From NCBI GenBank assembly GCA_014960805.1, contig CP063163.1, forward strand, positions 2,250,001 to 2,314,000: 64,000 nt of DNA. Reading direction: 5' to 3'. Positions 1-9,272 of this stretch are shown piece after piece. The position numbers and the translations under genes are program-made. Origin of the DNA: Cytobacillus suaedae (lineage in GTDB: Bacteria; Bacillota; Bacilli; Bacillales; Bacillaceae_L). The notes under the pieces were generated by a model, which was given only the letters and a program-made list of their open reading frames with translations, was not told the origin of the DNA and searched no databases. How positions within the stretch are numbered: position 1 is the stretch's first letter; each line of letters starts with the position of its first letter.

Positions 1-402
1 ATTTTTTGGAACCAGTAGTGAAATCACAGACTGATAGGCTGGCATTAAAAATGTATTAAAAACAGATGCTAACGCTGATGTAAAATAGATGTGCCAGATT
101 TCTAGACTATTTGACAAAACGAGTACAAGGATGATTACAGTCGATAGTGCTGCTACACTGTTACTAAGAATCATTAATTTTTTCCTTGAAAACCGGTCAA
201 TGATAACTCCTGCAAAAGGTGATACGAGAATGGTTGGGAGCACAAAAGAGAGTATAATCATCGAGAACTCCGTAACAGATCCCGTTTCTGTTAACACCCA
301 AAATCCAAGAGCAAACGAAGTTAAACTTGTGCCAATTACTGAAATCAATTGTCCTAACCAAATAAGGGTAAACATTTTAAAACTTTTATTGGTTGTATTC
401 AT
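1..402 (-). CDS. MFS transporter, N-terminal part (cut by window edge)
   Basis: Reading the minus strand from an ATG at 402 gives 134 codons that run off the window start. They show four hydrophobic segments and the loop-2/3 motif A of the major facilitator superfamily (GVIIDRFSRKK, near residues 65-75). This is the first third of a 12-helix secondary transporter, probably a drug or macrolide-type efflux pump. An SD-like AAAGGCAGG lies about 9 bases before the ATG. The frame stays open upstream to a TAG at 475-477, but no better start is visible there. The substrate cannot be told. Confidence 0.8.
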   Translation of the reverse strand, partial: MNTTNKSFKMFTLIWLGQLISVIGTSLTSFALGFWVLTETGSVTEFSMIILSFVLPTILVSPFAGVIIDRFSRKKLMILSNSVAALSTVIILVLVLSNSLEIWHIYFTSALASVFNTFLMPAYQSVISLLVPKN

Positions 403-529
403 TGGGTTGATACCTGCCTTTGTTTTATTCGTAATTGTTACCCTTATTATAGAACTGTAAAAATATAGTTTTAACTAGCCTTAGGTTGAATTTAACTTCC
501 GTCTTGCGACTGAGTAAAAAGAACCTAAA

Positions 530-556
530 AGACCAGAAGGCAACTCCCTCTGGTCT
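530..556 (-). terminator. Rho-independent terminator after the AAC(3)-type gene
   Basis: The 8-bp arms AGACCAGA / TCTGGTCT close an 11-base loop. On the minus strand a T-rich tail (TTTTAGGTTCTTTTT) follows. It lies just past the stop of the acetyltransferase gene. Confidence 0.8.
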
Positions 557-574
557 GAAACTAGAATTGTACTT

Positions 575-1384
575 TTAATTTCTTTGTTTAATCTGCAACC
601 AATCACGACCAAAATCAACTAATACTCGTTGACTCATAAGCTTAGAATCTGCATTTCCTATTTTTAAAAGATTGATTTGATGTTTCCCTTCAAAGTCTTT
701 TCCTAATTCTTCGAATACATCTGAGTTGTATTCAATCTCTTCAAAGGTCTTCCAAACTCGTTCACCGTTTTCAATCATAGCAGCACCTTTTTGAACCATT
801 TTTGGATTATTAATCGCATGCTCAGCCAAGTGAAGTGATGTATTGCTATCATGTCCAACACCTAATAACAAAACATGACCGTCTAACTCATAGATCTTAG
901 CTAAAGGTGATTTAGTACCAAATCCCTCTTCGATAGGCTGCTCTGAAAGAACATACTCAGCGTGCTTCCCCCAAGCTGCAAAAGAATAAGCTGGGTGATG
1001 ACTTCTTATTACATTAGGATATGTTCGGAAGGTTTCAACGATTTTACCCATCGCTCTTGTTGGAGTCACATCCGGATTATAGGGTGGCATTTCCGCGCGA
1101 ATTATCGGCCACCACTCCTCTGGAACGGGTGGGTTCTGCCAACTTGATGGGTCAGAATTATCTCCCGTTTGAGTTGGCATTACAATCGTGCCTTCTTTCC
1201 CAACAACATCCATAAGTGCTTGGATGACTGCAACCGGTCCACCGCAAATCCACCCAAACGAACTTAGTGAGGAATGAACAATCACAACCATCCCTTTATC
1301 TAAACCTAGTTTTTTAAAATCGGTCGTTAAACTAGCCCTTGTATTTGGTGTTTTCAATTGTTCAATTGATTTTAGTTCACTCAT
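575..1384 (-). CDS. AAC(3)-family aminoglycoside-type N-acetyltransferase
   Basis: 269 aa, the usual length of the antibiotic acetyltransferase family that includes AAC(3) enzymes and B. subtilis YokD. Seen: HSSLSSFGWICGG (37-49), MPTQTG (69-74), RSHHPAYSFAAWG (127-139) and GFGTKSPLAK followed by LGVGHDSNTSLHLAEH (about 154-189), the conserved acetyl-CoA and catalytic His regions. Members transfer acetyl from acetyl-CoA to the 3-amino group of aminoglycosides, but many chromosomal Bacillus homologues have no proven drug substrate. The start was moved 10 codons inside the longest frame because AAGGGAG lies 6-7 bases before ATG 1384. It is probably a cytoplasmic single-gene unit with its own terminator. 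Confidence 0.85.
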   Translation of the reverse strand: MSELKSIEQLKTPNTRASLTTDFKKLGLDKGMVVIVHSSLSSFGWICGGPVAVIQALMDVVGKEGTIVMPTQTGDNSDPSSWQNPPVPEEWWPIIRAEMPPYNPDVTPTRAMGKIVETFRTYPNVIRSHHPAYSFAAWGKHAEYVLSEQPIEEGFGTKSPLAKIYELDGHVLLLGVGHDSNTSLHLAEHAINNPKMVQKGAAMIENGERVWKTFEEIEYNSDVFEELGKDFEGKHQINLLKIGNADSKLMSQRVLVDFGRDWLQIKQRN

Positions 1385-1512
1385 AGTAATCTCCCTTATC
1401 ATTGTTTTCATCAATTCACTTAAGATACTGTAATTGTACTGTATATAATTTACCTCCTAAGTAACATACATCGATAGAATCTATCTGTACAAAGGCCTTC
1501 GAGTATAGCTAG

Positions 1513-2916
1513 TTAATTTGCATATTCCTCTGCATTACGTTTTGGAATCCATAACGTGACAAGAAGACTAACTACTGCAACAACTGCAGAAATGATAAAC
1601 ACAGTATGTAACCCTTTTCCTACCACAAGTGGTGAAGCCATACCAGCAGAAGCATTTGCGTTCATGACGTAGTTCATAGCAGCTCCCAACACAGCCACAC
1701 CTAGAGTTTGACCTAATGTTCTCATAAGAGTATTTAACGACCCCGCTGAACCACGCATGCTCATTTCAACAGATGATTGAATAATCACTGTGAACGCCGT
1801 CGTTGCAAATCCAAAGCCCATACCCATCACTAAAATGATGATAGAAAGAACCCATAATGAAGTTGCCGGTGTCACAAAGGTTAGAAGTAATGAACTTATA
1901 AAAATGAGAATTCCACCAAAAATGGCAATACTTTTAATCCCATAACGAGGAATAACCCGACCACAAAGAATAGCACCTATCGGCCAACCAATCGAAAGTG
2001 GTATTAGGGTAAAACCGGATGATGTAGCACCCATCTGCAAAACATTTTGTGTCCATAAAGGTAAGTAAGCTGTTAACCCAATTAAAATGATGCTCGTTAA
2101 AAAACCACCCAAAATCGAGATTGAAACATCAGGCATTTTAAATAGATGTAATGGCATCATAGGTTCAGAATGCTTTGTTTGAATTTTAAAGAATGCGAGA
2201 AGAAAGATAAATGCGATTCCGAACAGCCCATATAAACTCGAAGAAGCTAGTTCTATTCCACTTTCTCCTTGGTTAAAGGATAAAAGTGCAAATAACAATG
2301 CACTAATACCTATTGTAAAAGTAATCGCCCCACCATAATCGATTTTTCGTTCTCTCGTTTCTAATGTCTCCTTAAGGTGTTTCGTAATCATCCATACCGA
2401 AATCACGCCAAAAGGAATATTGATAAAAAAGATCCAACGCCATGAAAGGAAATCAGTTAAAAGACCTCCAACTAAGGGACCAAAAACCCCAGCAATTCCC
2501 CACATCGAGCTTACAAGACCTTGGACCTTTGCTCTTTGTTGGAAATTAAACACATCCGCTATGATCGTAAAAGTTATCGGGTTAATCGCTCCTGCTCCGA
2601 TACCTTGAATCGCTCGAAAGATAATTAATTGAACCATGTTTTGTGAGACTCCACATAAGGCAGATCCAATCAGGAATACAGTTACGCCTAGCAAAAAGAT
2701 CTTTTTCCTACCCACAAGGTCAGCAAGCTTTCCCCAGATCGGTGTAGTAATAGCTGTTGTTAGTAAGTAAATTGCAAATACCCAACTAATCATCTCAAAT
2801 CCACCAAGACTATCGACGATTTGTGGCATGGCTGTACTAATAATGGTTACTTCAATCGCTGCCAAAAACGTTGAAATTAACAAGGCAGTCATAATTTTTT
2901 GTTGCGTTGCTTCCAT
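1513..2916 (-). CDS. DHA2-type multidrug MFS efflux transporter
   Basis: 467 aa with 14 predicted membrane helices, typical of the EmrB/QacA (DHA2) branch of proton-driven multidrug exporters. Seen: motif D1-like stretch IEVTIISTAMPQI (21-33), motif A GKLADLVGRKK (62-72) and motif C-like GIAGVFGPLVGG in helix 5. Start: AGGTGA is 8 bases before ATG 2916; a GTG at 2928 preceded by GGAAG is the alternative and would add four residues. No regulator is adjacent on the same strand. The substrate is unknown; the family suggests lipophilic cations or similar drugs. Confidence 0.85.
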   Translation of the reverse strand: MEATQQKIMTALLISTFLAAIEVTIISTAMPQIVDSLGGFEMISWVFAIYLLTTAITTPIWGKLADLVGRKKIFLLGVTVFLIGSALCGVSQNMVQLIIFRAIQGIGAGAINPITFTIIADVFNFQQRAKVQGLVSSMWGIAGVFGPLVGGLLTDFLSWRWIFFINIPFGVISVWMITKHLKETLETRERKIDYGGAITFTIGISALLFALLSFNQGESGIELASSSLYGLFGIAFIFLLAFFKIQTKHSEPMMPLHLFKMPDVSISILGGFLTSIILIGLTAYLPLWTQNVLQMGATSSGFTLIPLSIGWPIGAILCGRVIPRYGIKSIAIFGGILIFISSLLLTFVTPATSLWVLSIIILVMGMGFGFATTAFTVIIQSSVEMSMRGSAGSLNTLMRTLGQTLGVAVLGAAMNYVMNANASAGMASPLVVGKGLHTVFIISAVVAVVSLLVTLWIPKRNAEEYAN

Positions 2917-3068
2917 ATGTTCTGTCACCTGAGCTTCCGAATAATCTTTAAAGTTTTCCTGGAAAAGTAAATCTATTATTAAATCTTAACATAGATTAGG
3001 TAAGCTACTAGAGTAATTTTTCAATTACAGTTGATACTATTTTCCAAAGGTTAGCAGTATCTAGAAAA

Positions 3069-3097
3069 GGCAACTACCGAAAATTCGAATAGTCGCC
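3069..3097 (-). terminator. Terminator after the 2-hydroxyacid dehydrogenase gene
   Basis: On the minus strand an imperfect stem (GGCGACTA / TAGTTGCC) with a 13-base loop is followed by TTTTCT. It sits 17 bases beyond the dehydrogenase stop codon. Confidence 0.65.
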
Positions 3098-3114
3098 TCA
3101 TCAATAATCAAGTC

Positions 3115-4050
3115 TTAATAACCTTTTTCTACATCCACCTTATTCATTAAAGGTTCATCATTTTTTACCTTTTGTAGAGTATTAAGAAAACAATCAATTG
3201 CTTCATCAATTTCAGTGACCGCAGAGATATGAGGGGTAATCGTAACATCTTCTCTTTCCCATAGTGCTGAGTTCACTGGAAGTGGTTCAGTAGTGACTAC
3301 ATCCAATATCGCTCTACGTACTTTCTCTGTATCCAAAGCGTCAATCAATGCTTCTTCATCAACAGTTGCCCCTCTTCCAACATTGATAAAACCAGTGCCA
3401 TTTAGATTATTAAAAAAGTCACGATTAAATAGTTTTTCAGTATCTTTTGTTAGTGGAAGCGTACTAATAATCCAATCCGCTTTACCAATCAAAGTAGTTG
3501 CATTTGAAGTGGTTGTGACTTCAGTAAAGTAGTCTTTTTGTTTTCCACTATGAGAAACCCCATAGACAGATGCTCCAAAACTTGCAAACGTTTTAGCCAC
3601 CTCTTGTCCAATTTCACCTGTACCAAAAATTAGAATTGTTTTGTCTCTAAGCATTTTTGGAGTCATTTGTTCCCACTTTTTCTGTTGTTGCTTTACCTGA
3701 AATTCATTATGATATTGCAAGTCCTGTAGGACATAGCTCAAACAATATTCACTAATTCTTTGACCGAAGGAACATACTGTTCTAGTAAGTAACACATTGT
3801 TTTCTTTCCATCCCTCTATCTCTAGATAGTTATTAACTCCTGCATTAAAGGAATGAACCCATTTGATATTTGAAAAATTGAAATTTGGACTTGGTCTAGG
3901 ACCAACATATGCATCTGCCCAAGAAAGGTCAGTTGGTGTGATTTCTTCTACCGGTATAAATCGGAAATTCTTTAAAAGATTTGATGATGATACATGACTT
4001 TCAAATTCTTCCTGATAGTTGCCCGAGACAAGAATGTTATTAATATTCAT
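3115..4050 (-). CDS. D-isomer-specific 2-hydroxyacid dehydrogenase
   Basis: 311 aa. It reduces or oxidises a 2-keto/2-hydroxyacid with NAD(P)H in the cytoplasm, as in the glyoxylate/hydroxypyruvate reductase group. Seen: the Rossmann dinucleotide loop GTGEIG (143-148) and the catalytic triad of the family, Arg in NVGRGA (R226), Glu in TTEPLP (E255) and His in TPHIS (H274). GGAGG lies about 7 bases before ATG 4050. It starts 18 bases after the stop of the HEXXH-motif gene, so the two are almost certainly cotranscribed. The exact substrate cannot be read from sequence. Confidence 0.88.
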   Translation of the reverse strand: MNINNILVSGNYQEEFESHVSSSNLLKNFRFIPVEEITPTDLSWADAYVGPRPSPNFNFSNIKWVHSFNAGVNNYLEIEGWKENNVLLTRTVCSFGQRISEYCLSYVLQDLQYHNEFQVKQQQKKWEQMTPKMLRDKTILIFGTGEIGQEVAKTFASFGASVYGVSHSGKQKDYFTEVTTTSNATTLIGKADWIISTLPLTKDTEKLFNRDFFNNLNGTGFINVGRGATVDEEALIDALDTEKVRRAILDVVTTEPLPVNSALWEREDVTITPHISAVTEIDEAIDCFLNTLQKVKNDEPLMNKVDVEKGY

Positions 4051-4068
4051 TAAGTACCTCCATCCATT

Positions 4069-4971
4069 TCACTCCGTACCTTTATTTACATTCAACTGGA
4101 TAGTGTGTTCTTTATACAATTCCAATGCAAAATCTCTTATAGAAGATCCATTTAGTCGACCAAATTCTTGTTTAATTTTATAAGATGCAAAAAGGTGTGG
4201 GAAATCAGGGTTGTTTTTCGCTTCGGTCATGAATTTTACCAATAGCTTTTCTGAATCTCCGTAAATTAATTCTACTAATTTAGCACGAAATTCTAATTCC
4301 CATGGTTGTATATTTGGATATTTTTCAAGGTCATCGACATGCTGTGCTTCATGCTTCAAAAAGGTAACTTGAAATTCATTTGTCTCAAGTGTGTCACCGT
4401 AGCGACTGCGAACACAATATAAGCCATCTGGTTTTGCCCAACCTCCTGTAGACTTCACACCAAAGGTTGCAAAATGTAACCAACTTAACATTAAAAAATT
4501 ATCCATTAGGTAGATTGTTAGATTTTGTTTTGAAAATGGCAACTCAACTCCATATTCTTTCTTCTCCTGCTTTTGCCAAATATAGGGTCCTCTAAAGGGC
4601 AAAGTATACCCACCTAGGAAATAGAAACCCTTACTATTAAAAGTGTATTCCAATTCTTCTTCAACCTCATTTAAATCTTTTGGATTACCTGATACGTATA
4701 CTAGTAATGACTGGTACAAACGCTGTTCTGCTTCCTTATTTGATAATTGTTTTGTCAGTACGAGAATGAAGTAACTATAATAAGCACTGACTACACCTCT
4801 CACCCAAGTGTCATTACTATTAATTGAGAATGTGGGATTTGGTGTAAAAAATGTCTCTTTATATTTCGCTATTAATTCGTGTTGTTCGTCCGTTTTTGTA
4901 TGCAACCCTATTAAATGATGATAAGCAGACAAAACGTCTCCCTCTAAGCAATGGCGTATATAAGTTTCCAT
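4069..4971 (-). CDS. Uncharacterised protein with a HEXXH metallopeptidase-like motif
   Basis: 300 aa, family not recognised. It has no signal peptide and no clear membrane helix. The notable feature is KHEAQH (206-211), an HEXXH zinc-binding signature, followed by glutamates E225 and E227 in the next helix, which could give the third ligand as in gluzincins. The rest is rich in aromatic and charged residues. AAGGAG lies 6 bases before ATG 4971, which is preferred over the GTG/ATG further out. It is the first gene of a pair with the 2-hydroxyacid dehydrogenase. Peptidase activity is an inference from the motif only. Confidence 0.7.
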   Translation of the reverse strand: METYIRHCLEGDVLSAYHHLIGLHTKTDEQHELIAKYKETFFTPNPTFSINSNDTWVRGVVSAYYSYFILVLTKQLSNKEAEQRLYQSLLVYVSGNPKDLNEVEEELEYTFNSKGFYFLGGYTLPFRGPYIWQKQEKKEYGVELPFSKQNLTIYLMDNFLMLSWLHFATFGVKSTGGWAKPDGLYCVRSRYGDTLETNEFQVTFLKHEAQHVDDLEKYPNIQPWELEFRAKLVELIYGDSEKLLVKFMTEAKNNPDFPHLFASYKIKQEFGRLNGSSIRDFALELYKEHTIQLNVNKGTE

Positions 4972-5043
4972 ATAAATCTCCTTATCGGACAATCGCTAAT
5001 ATCCTTCTAGTAACCTATTTTATATGTATTATACTATAATCCT

Positions 5044-5394
5044 TTAGTTTGTTCCGGTCTCGTTTTCTTCTAGGGTTTCTACACGTAATTTATGATTCTT
5101 CCCCCACTGACTCATTAGTTGCAGTAATGGTGTCGTTGATTTTCCATATTCGGTTAAATAGTATTCGACTTTTGGTATTTTCCCATCATAAGCATTTCGC
5201 GCAATTAATCCATCTGATTCAAGTTCACGTAAGGATTGAGTTAGCATTTTTTGCGTAATTCCTGGTATTAATTTACGCAATTCTCCGTATCGATACGAAT
5301 TTTTACTTAGATGCCACATAATTCTAGATTTCCACTTTCCACCCATTACTTCGACTGTGAGTTCAACTGGACAATTGTACTTTTTACTTTTCAA
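5044..5394 (-). CDS. HxlR-family winged-helix transcriptional regulator
   Basis: 116 aa, the normal HxlR length. Typical stretches are CPVELTVEVMGGKWKSRIMWHL (broken as CPVELT, then GGKWK), LRKLIPGITQKMLTQSLREL, and the wing ending VEYYLTEYGK. HxlR proteins are small dimeric DNA-binding regulators that often sense electrophiles or drugs. The single N-terminal Cys next to PVELT is the usual redox-type position. A TTG start at 5394 is chosen because GGGAGGTG lies 6 bases upstream. It is divergent from the MFS gene at 5486, its likely target, with about 90 bp between the start codons. Confidence 0.85.
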   Translation of the reverse strand: MKSKKYNCPVELTVEVMGGKWKSRIMWHLSKNSYRYGELRKLIPGITQKMLTQSLRELESDGLIARNAYDGKIPKVEYYLTEYGKSTTPLLQLMSQWGKNHKLRVETLEENETGTN

Positions 5395-5433
5395 ACAAAC
5401 ACCTCCCAGATGTACGAACAAAAAAGTGCCTAC

Positions 5434-5462
5434 TTGTTATGGTAAATCATTGGCAATAATAT
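5434..5462 (+). promoter_or_regulatory. Predicted sigma-A promoter of the divergent MFS gene
   Basis: TTGTTA, 17 bases, TAATAT. It lies in the HxlR/MFS divergent gap and would start transcription about 15 bases before the TTG at 5486. It is a sequence-based prediction. Confidence 0.45.
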
Positions 5463-5485
5463 GTAAATTATGTAAAGTAAAGGGG

Positions 5486-6769
5486 TTGAAGGAAATAGTT
5501 AATTTATTTAAATTCCGTTCTCATGTTAGGTCTTATTCTTCGAATATACAATACATTCTTATTTGGAATATGATCTTTTGTTTAGGGCTAGGGATTCACT
5601 TAGTTTTGTATAATTTGTTTTTACAAAGTATGGTAAGTAGCGAACTAGTTATAGGGAAAATCCTTGGCCTAAATTTTTTAGCGCAAGCGATTATATATAT
5701 CCCTGCTGGATTTTTGTCCGATCGTTTAGGTTCTAAAAAAGGAGTAATAGCTGGAGTATGTGTGTTTACAGTTGCTCTAACTGGCAATTTGTTCGCAACA
5801 ACTCCAAGTGAACTTGCATTCTGGGGATTTTTAATTGGTGTCGGGCACGCCGCTACAATCGTAACGTTTGTACCCCTATTGACAGATTATTCAAACGCAA
5901 TTGAAAAGAATGAATTGTTTACATTTGCTTTTAGCACTGGCACCTTTTTTACCTTTTTAGGAACATTATTTGGAGGAATTGTTTCGGATGGGATTCAGGA
6001 ATTGTTTCATTTATCAAACTCATCTAGCATTCGTATCACTCTTTCAATCACCATAATCATGTTCATTTTATGTCTAATTCCTTTACTATTTGTGAGGGAA
6101 AATGAGTCACAACTTATAGCTAGTAAAGCTCAGTCGACTCTTTTAAACATTCTAAAGAAAAAACCGAAATTACTCGTGCCGATTATGACATTCAGCATAT
6201 CAAAAGCACTTGCAGGAGCTAGCTTAGGTATTATTGCTCCATTTATCAATTTATTCTTTTTAAAAAAATTTGCGTTATCTGCCTCTAACATCAGTTTCAT
6301 ATTAGCGATAGCAACATTAGGGACTGTTGTATTTATGTCGTATAATTCCAAAGTTACGAGTAAAATGACAGAAGTTCAAACTGTTTCACTTTATCATCTA
6401 TTATCCATTCCAGCGGTTCTATTGTTAGGGGCAACACAAAACATTTGGATTGCTGCGATTGCCTTTATACTATTCCGCTCTACCAAATTCGGACTGACTC
6501 CTATTGAATCTAAAATAATGATGGATAAAGTAGAACCAGAAGTCAGAGGATTAACGAACAGCTTTGGATTTATGGCAACTTCCATTTCCATTAGTGTACT
6601 TGGGCCTTTTGCCATGTATATCGTTCAAATAGCTGGAAATGAGCAAGGATACCTGATTTTGTGCATCCTCTCTGCCTTGGGGTCATTGGCTGCAGCTATC
6701 TATTTTCTTTTGGCTTTTGGAAATAGAAAAATGCATGAAACAAATGTACTTAAGAGCAACCCAGTATAG
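5486..6769 (+). CDS. MFS transporter divergent from an HxlR regulator
   Basis: 427 aa with about 12 hydrophobic segments. The motif A-like loop AGFLSDRLGSKKG lies near residues 76-88 and ends the first helix pair, placing it in the major facilitator superfamily. The start is uncertain: the frame is open to 5357, but that region overlaps the HxlR gene, and a predicted promoter starts transcripts near 5470, so TTG 5486 is preferred although AAAGGGG directly abuts it. Position next to an HxlR gene suggests inducible efflux. The substrate is unknown. Confidence 0.8.
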   Translation: MKEIVNLFKFRSHVRSYSSNIQYILIWNMIFCLGLGIHLVLYNLFLQSMVSSELVIGKILGLNFLAQAIIYIPAGFLSDRLGSKKGVIAGVCVFTVALTGNLFATTPSELAFWGFLIGVGHAATIVTFVPLLTDYSNAIEKNELFTFAFSTGTFFTFLGTLFGGIVSDGIQELFHLSNSSSIRITLSITIIMFILCLIPLLFVRENESQLIASKAQSTLLNILKKKPKLLVPIMTFSISKALAGASLGIIAPFINLFFLKKFALSASNISFILAIATLGTVVFMSYNSKVTSKMTEVQTVSLYHLLSIPAVLLLGATQNIWIAAIAFILFRSTKFGLTPIESKIMMDKVEPEVRGLTNSFGFMATSISISVLGPFAMYIVQIAGNEQGYLILCILSALGSLAAAIYFLLAFGNRKMHETNVLKSNPV

Positions 6770-6805
6770 GAGGTTCTATTTCACACAATCATGAAACATA
6801 AAAAA

Positions 6806-6845
6806 AATAAGGAGGACATATGGACTTCCATTAATCCTCCTTATT
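6806..6845. terminator. Bidirectional terminator between MFS and helicase genes
   Basis: A perfect 11-bp stem, AATAAGGAGGA / TCCTCCTTATT, has an A-run on one side and TTATTATT on the other. It serves the convergent MFS (+) and helicase (-) genes. Confidence 0.8.
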
Positions 6846-6846
6846 A

Positions 6847-9129
6847 TTAAATAGTTTCAAAATCCCTCCACTCGACTGGGAAAAGTCCCTGATACTTCTG
6901 AGTTAGAAAGCGGTCATCAACTAATACAATGACTCCCGTGTCTGCTTCAGACCTGATTAGTCGACCTCCTGCTTGTAGCACTTTGTTCATTCCTGGGTAG
7001 GTATAGGCGTAGTCGTATCCGTTTTTTCCAGTTGAGTGAAAATAGTCTTTCATTATATTTCGTTCTAGACAAAGCTGTGGTAACCCTACTCCAACAACAA
7101 CAACACCATTCAATCTATTACCTTTTAAGTCCACACCTTCAGAGAAAATACCACCTAATACAGCAAAGCCAACGAGTGTACTTGTACCATCTTCTTTAAA
7201 CTCCTCTAAAAAATGTTCACGTTCGTCCTCCCCCATATTGTTATGCTGGAGGATGGAACGGATTTCAGGATAGTTTGCTGTAAAGTCTTCAAATACACTT
7301 TTCAAATATTGATAGGATGGAAAGAAAATCAGATAGTTACCTTTTCGTTCTTTTACAAGATTTGATAACATGTTTACAATATGTGACTGTGAATGGTCTC
7401 TGTCATGATATCGAGTGGATAAAGGCTGAATGAATACGTCTGTTTGTTCTTTCAAAAATGGTGAAGGAATCGAAATAGTATAATCCTCTGTCGTACCACC
7501 AAGCATATCCATAAAATATTGAAATGGTAATAGTGTGGCAGAAAAATAGACAGTTGCTCGAAACTTTTTACTAATCTGCTGCAAGAGATAAGAAGGGTCC
7601 AAACAAAATAATTTAATTTGAACCTCATTTTTTTCAGTACTCACATAGAATACAAACCTTTCGTCGAAAAGTTTTGATATTCTGACAAACCCTGTTGCCG
7701 CAAAATAGGTATCCAATAGCAGTTGCTGATCTTGTGATTTTGTTGGATGCAATAATTCTGATTCAGCCACATGTGTGAATTCTTCAAGCATGTCTGCCAG
7801 TTCCTCTTGTACATCCTTCAAGACTAGATGTCCTTTCTCTGCACACTTTTTCTTTAGTTCAATAAAATATTTATTTAGTTGAGTAACAGATTCGTACAAA
7901 TTTGTTCCTTTATAGTCCCGTTTTAATGTTAGAAAGCTAGATTTTTGTAATTCAGCTGAAAACATATCCCGAGCACGATCAACTAGATTATGAGCTTCAT
8001 CTATTAATAATGCAGTTTGTCTCTTATGTTCTTCAAAAAATCGCTTTAGTGCTACTTTCGGGTCAAAAATATAATTGTAATCACAAATGATTGCATCTGC
8101 TACAAAGGCCAAATCTAAAGAGAATTCAAATGGACATAGCGTATGCCTTCTCGCATATTCTTCGATTGTAGCACGGCTAATAAACGTTTCTTGAGAAAAT
8201 ATATCCAAAAAAGCTTCATTAAGCCGATCATAATAACCATTTGCAAACTCGCAATATTCCTTCTGACATATGGTTTCTTCTTTAAAGCATACTTTATCCT
8301 TTGCAGTAATAGTTACTGCACTCATACAAAGACCCTTGGTTTTCATAAGGGAAAAAGCTTCTTCAGCCGTTTGTCTTGTAATCGTTTTTGCTGTTAAATA
8401 AAATAGTCTCTCGAGTTTTCCTTCACCAATCGCTTTAACAGTTGGAAAAATAGTAGAAATGGTTTTACCAATACCAGTAGGTGCATTTGCAAATATATTT
8501 TTCTCCTCTGCGATTGTTTTATAAATAGCACCTGCCAGAGTACGTTGACCCTCACGATAAGTAGAAAAAGGAAATGTTAAATCTTTTATACTTTGATCTC
8601 TTTGTACTCGGTGCTTGTACATAAGCGATGCATAAGGTGCATATTGCCTCACAAGTTTGATTACAAACCGCTCGAGATCTTGAAAGGTAAACCGTTTAAT
8701 AAATTTCTTTTGCTCTTCTGTAACCACATGAAGATAAGTTAATTGAACACTCATTTCTTTGTGCTCATGGTCTTTAGCATAAATATAAGCATAAACGATA
8801 GCCTGAGCCCAGTGGACTGGGAATGTCTCCTCATTAATTAGACTCAAATCCTTTGTGGTAGATTTAATTTCGTCAATGAGAACATCATCATTACGAAAAA
8901 TTAACCCATCACAGCGGCCCTCAATTTTATAAAGCATATATTCATATTCGATTTCCGTTTTAAGAAACACTTCCTTTTGATCTGTTTCATTATACGTACT
9001 TTGAATCGCCTTATGTGCTTTTGTTCCTTCAGTAAGAGTTGTCGTAGTTCGAAATTTGTTATCAATGCTTCCACTACGATAAACATATTCAACCAATGTG
9101 CGTACAGAGAGCTTTATTTCGGGTAGCAT
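6847..9129 (-). CDS. XPD/DinG-type Fe-S DNA helicase with N-terminal PD-(D/E)XK nuclease domain
   Basis: 760 aa. Residues 1-170 show a Cas4/RecB-like nuclease core: GRCDG (71-75), IDEIKS (85-90) and the QAIVYAY helix (109-115). Then comes a superfamily-2 helicase with Walker A ANAPTGIGKT (214-223), four cysteines of an iron-sulfur cluster (C281, C288, C293, C332) and DEAH (377-380), plus the C-terminal half with a SATLLPFQYF stretch and VVVVGVGLP. Such proteins unwind DNA 5' to 3' and act in repair; all nuclease residues look present. The start is ATG 9129 with AGGTGAT 5 bases upstream. It appears to be a stand-alone gene. Confidence 0.88.
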   Translation of the reverse strand: MLPEIKLSVRTLVEYVYRSGSIDNKFRTTTTLTEGTKAHKAIQSTYNETDQKEVFLKTEIEYEYMLYKIEGRCDGLIFRNDDVLIDEIKSTTKDLSLINEETFPVHWAQAIVYAYIYAKDHEHKEMSVQLTYLHVVTEEQKKFIKRFTFQDLERFVIKLVRQYAPYASLMYKHRVQRDQSIKDLTFPFSTYREGQRTLAGAIYKTIAEEKNIFANAPTGIGKTISTIFPTVKAIGEGKLERLFYLTAKTITRQTAEEAFSLMKTKGLCMSAVTITAKDKVCFKEETICQKEYCEFANGYYDRLNEAFLDIFSQETFISRATIEEYARRHTLCPFEFSLDLAFVADAIICDYNYIFDPKVALKRFFEEHKRQTALLIDEAHNLVDRARDMFSAELQKSSFLTLKRDYKGTNLYESVTQLNKYFIELKKKCAEKGHLVLKDVQEELADMLEEFTHVAESELLHPTKSQDQQLLLDTYFAATGFVRISKLFDERFVFYVSTEKNEVQIKLFCLDPSYLLQQISKKFRATVYFSATLLPFQYFMDMLGGTTEDYTISIPSPFLKEQTDVFIQPLSTRYHDRDHSQSHIVNMLSNLVKERKGNYLIFFPSYQYLKSVFEDFTANYPEIRSILQHNNMGEDEREHFLEEFKEDGTSTLVGFAVLGGIFSEGVDLKGNRLNGVVVVGVGLPQLCLERNIMKDYFHSTGKNGYDYAYTYPGMNKVLQAGGRLIRSEADTGVIVLVDDRFLTQKYQGLFPVEWRDFETI

Positions 9130-9253
9130 TTCATCACCTGATATTTTAGGATAAGTAGATATATATAGTCTAAAGTATAACAAAAAGTTGTCTTGGCTAG
9201 GTGTATATATTAAAAACTAGTAAACAAGGATGTGTAACAGTTTCATAAAAAAA

Positions 9254-9272
9254 CAGGGGTAATCTCCCCCTG
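9254..9272 (-). terminator. Terminator after the PH-domain gene
   Basis: CAGGGG / CCCCTG stem, 7-base loop, then TTTTTTT on the minus strand. It lies about 90 bases past the stop at 9365. Confidence 0.75.

Noticed and set aside
89-460. Plus-strand open frame of 123 codons at the window start
   Set aside because: It is antisense to a clear MFS transporter on the minus strand, has no ribosome-binding site and an unlikely composition.
1440-1470. Strong AGGAGG on the minus strand (GTTACTTAGGAGGTAAATT) upstream of the acetyltransferase gene
   Set aside because: No ATG, GTG or TTG follows at usable distance; the next frame stops after eight codons. A leader peptide cannot be supported.
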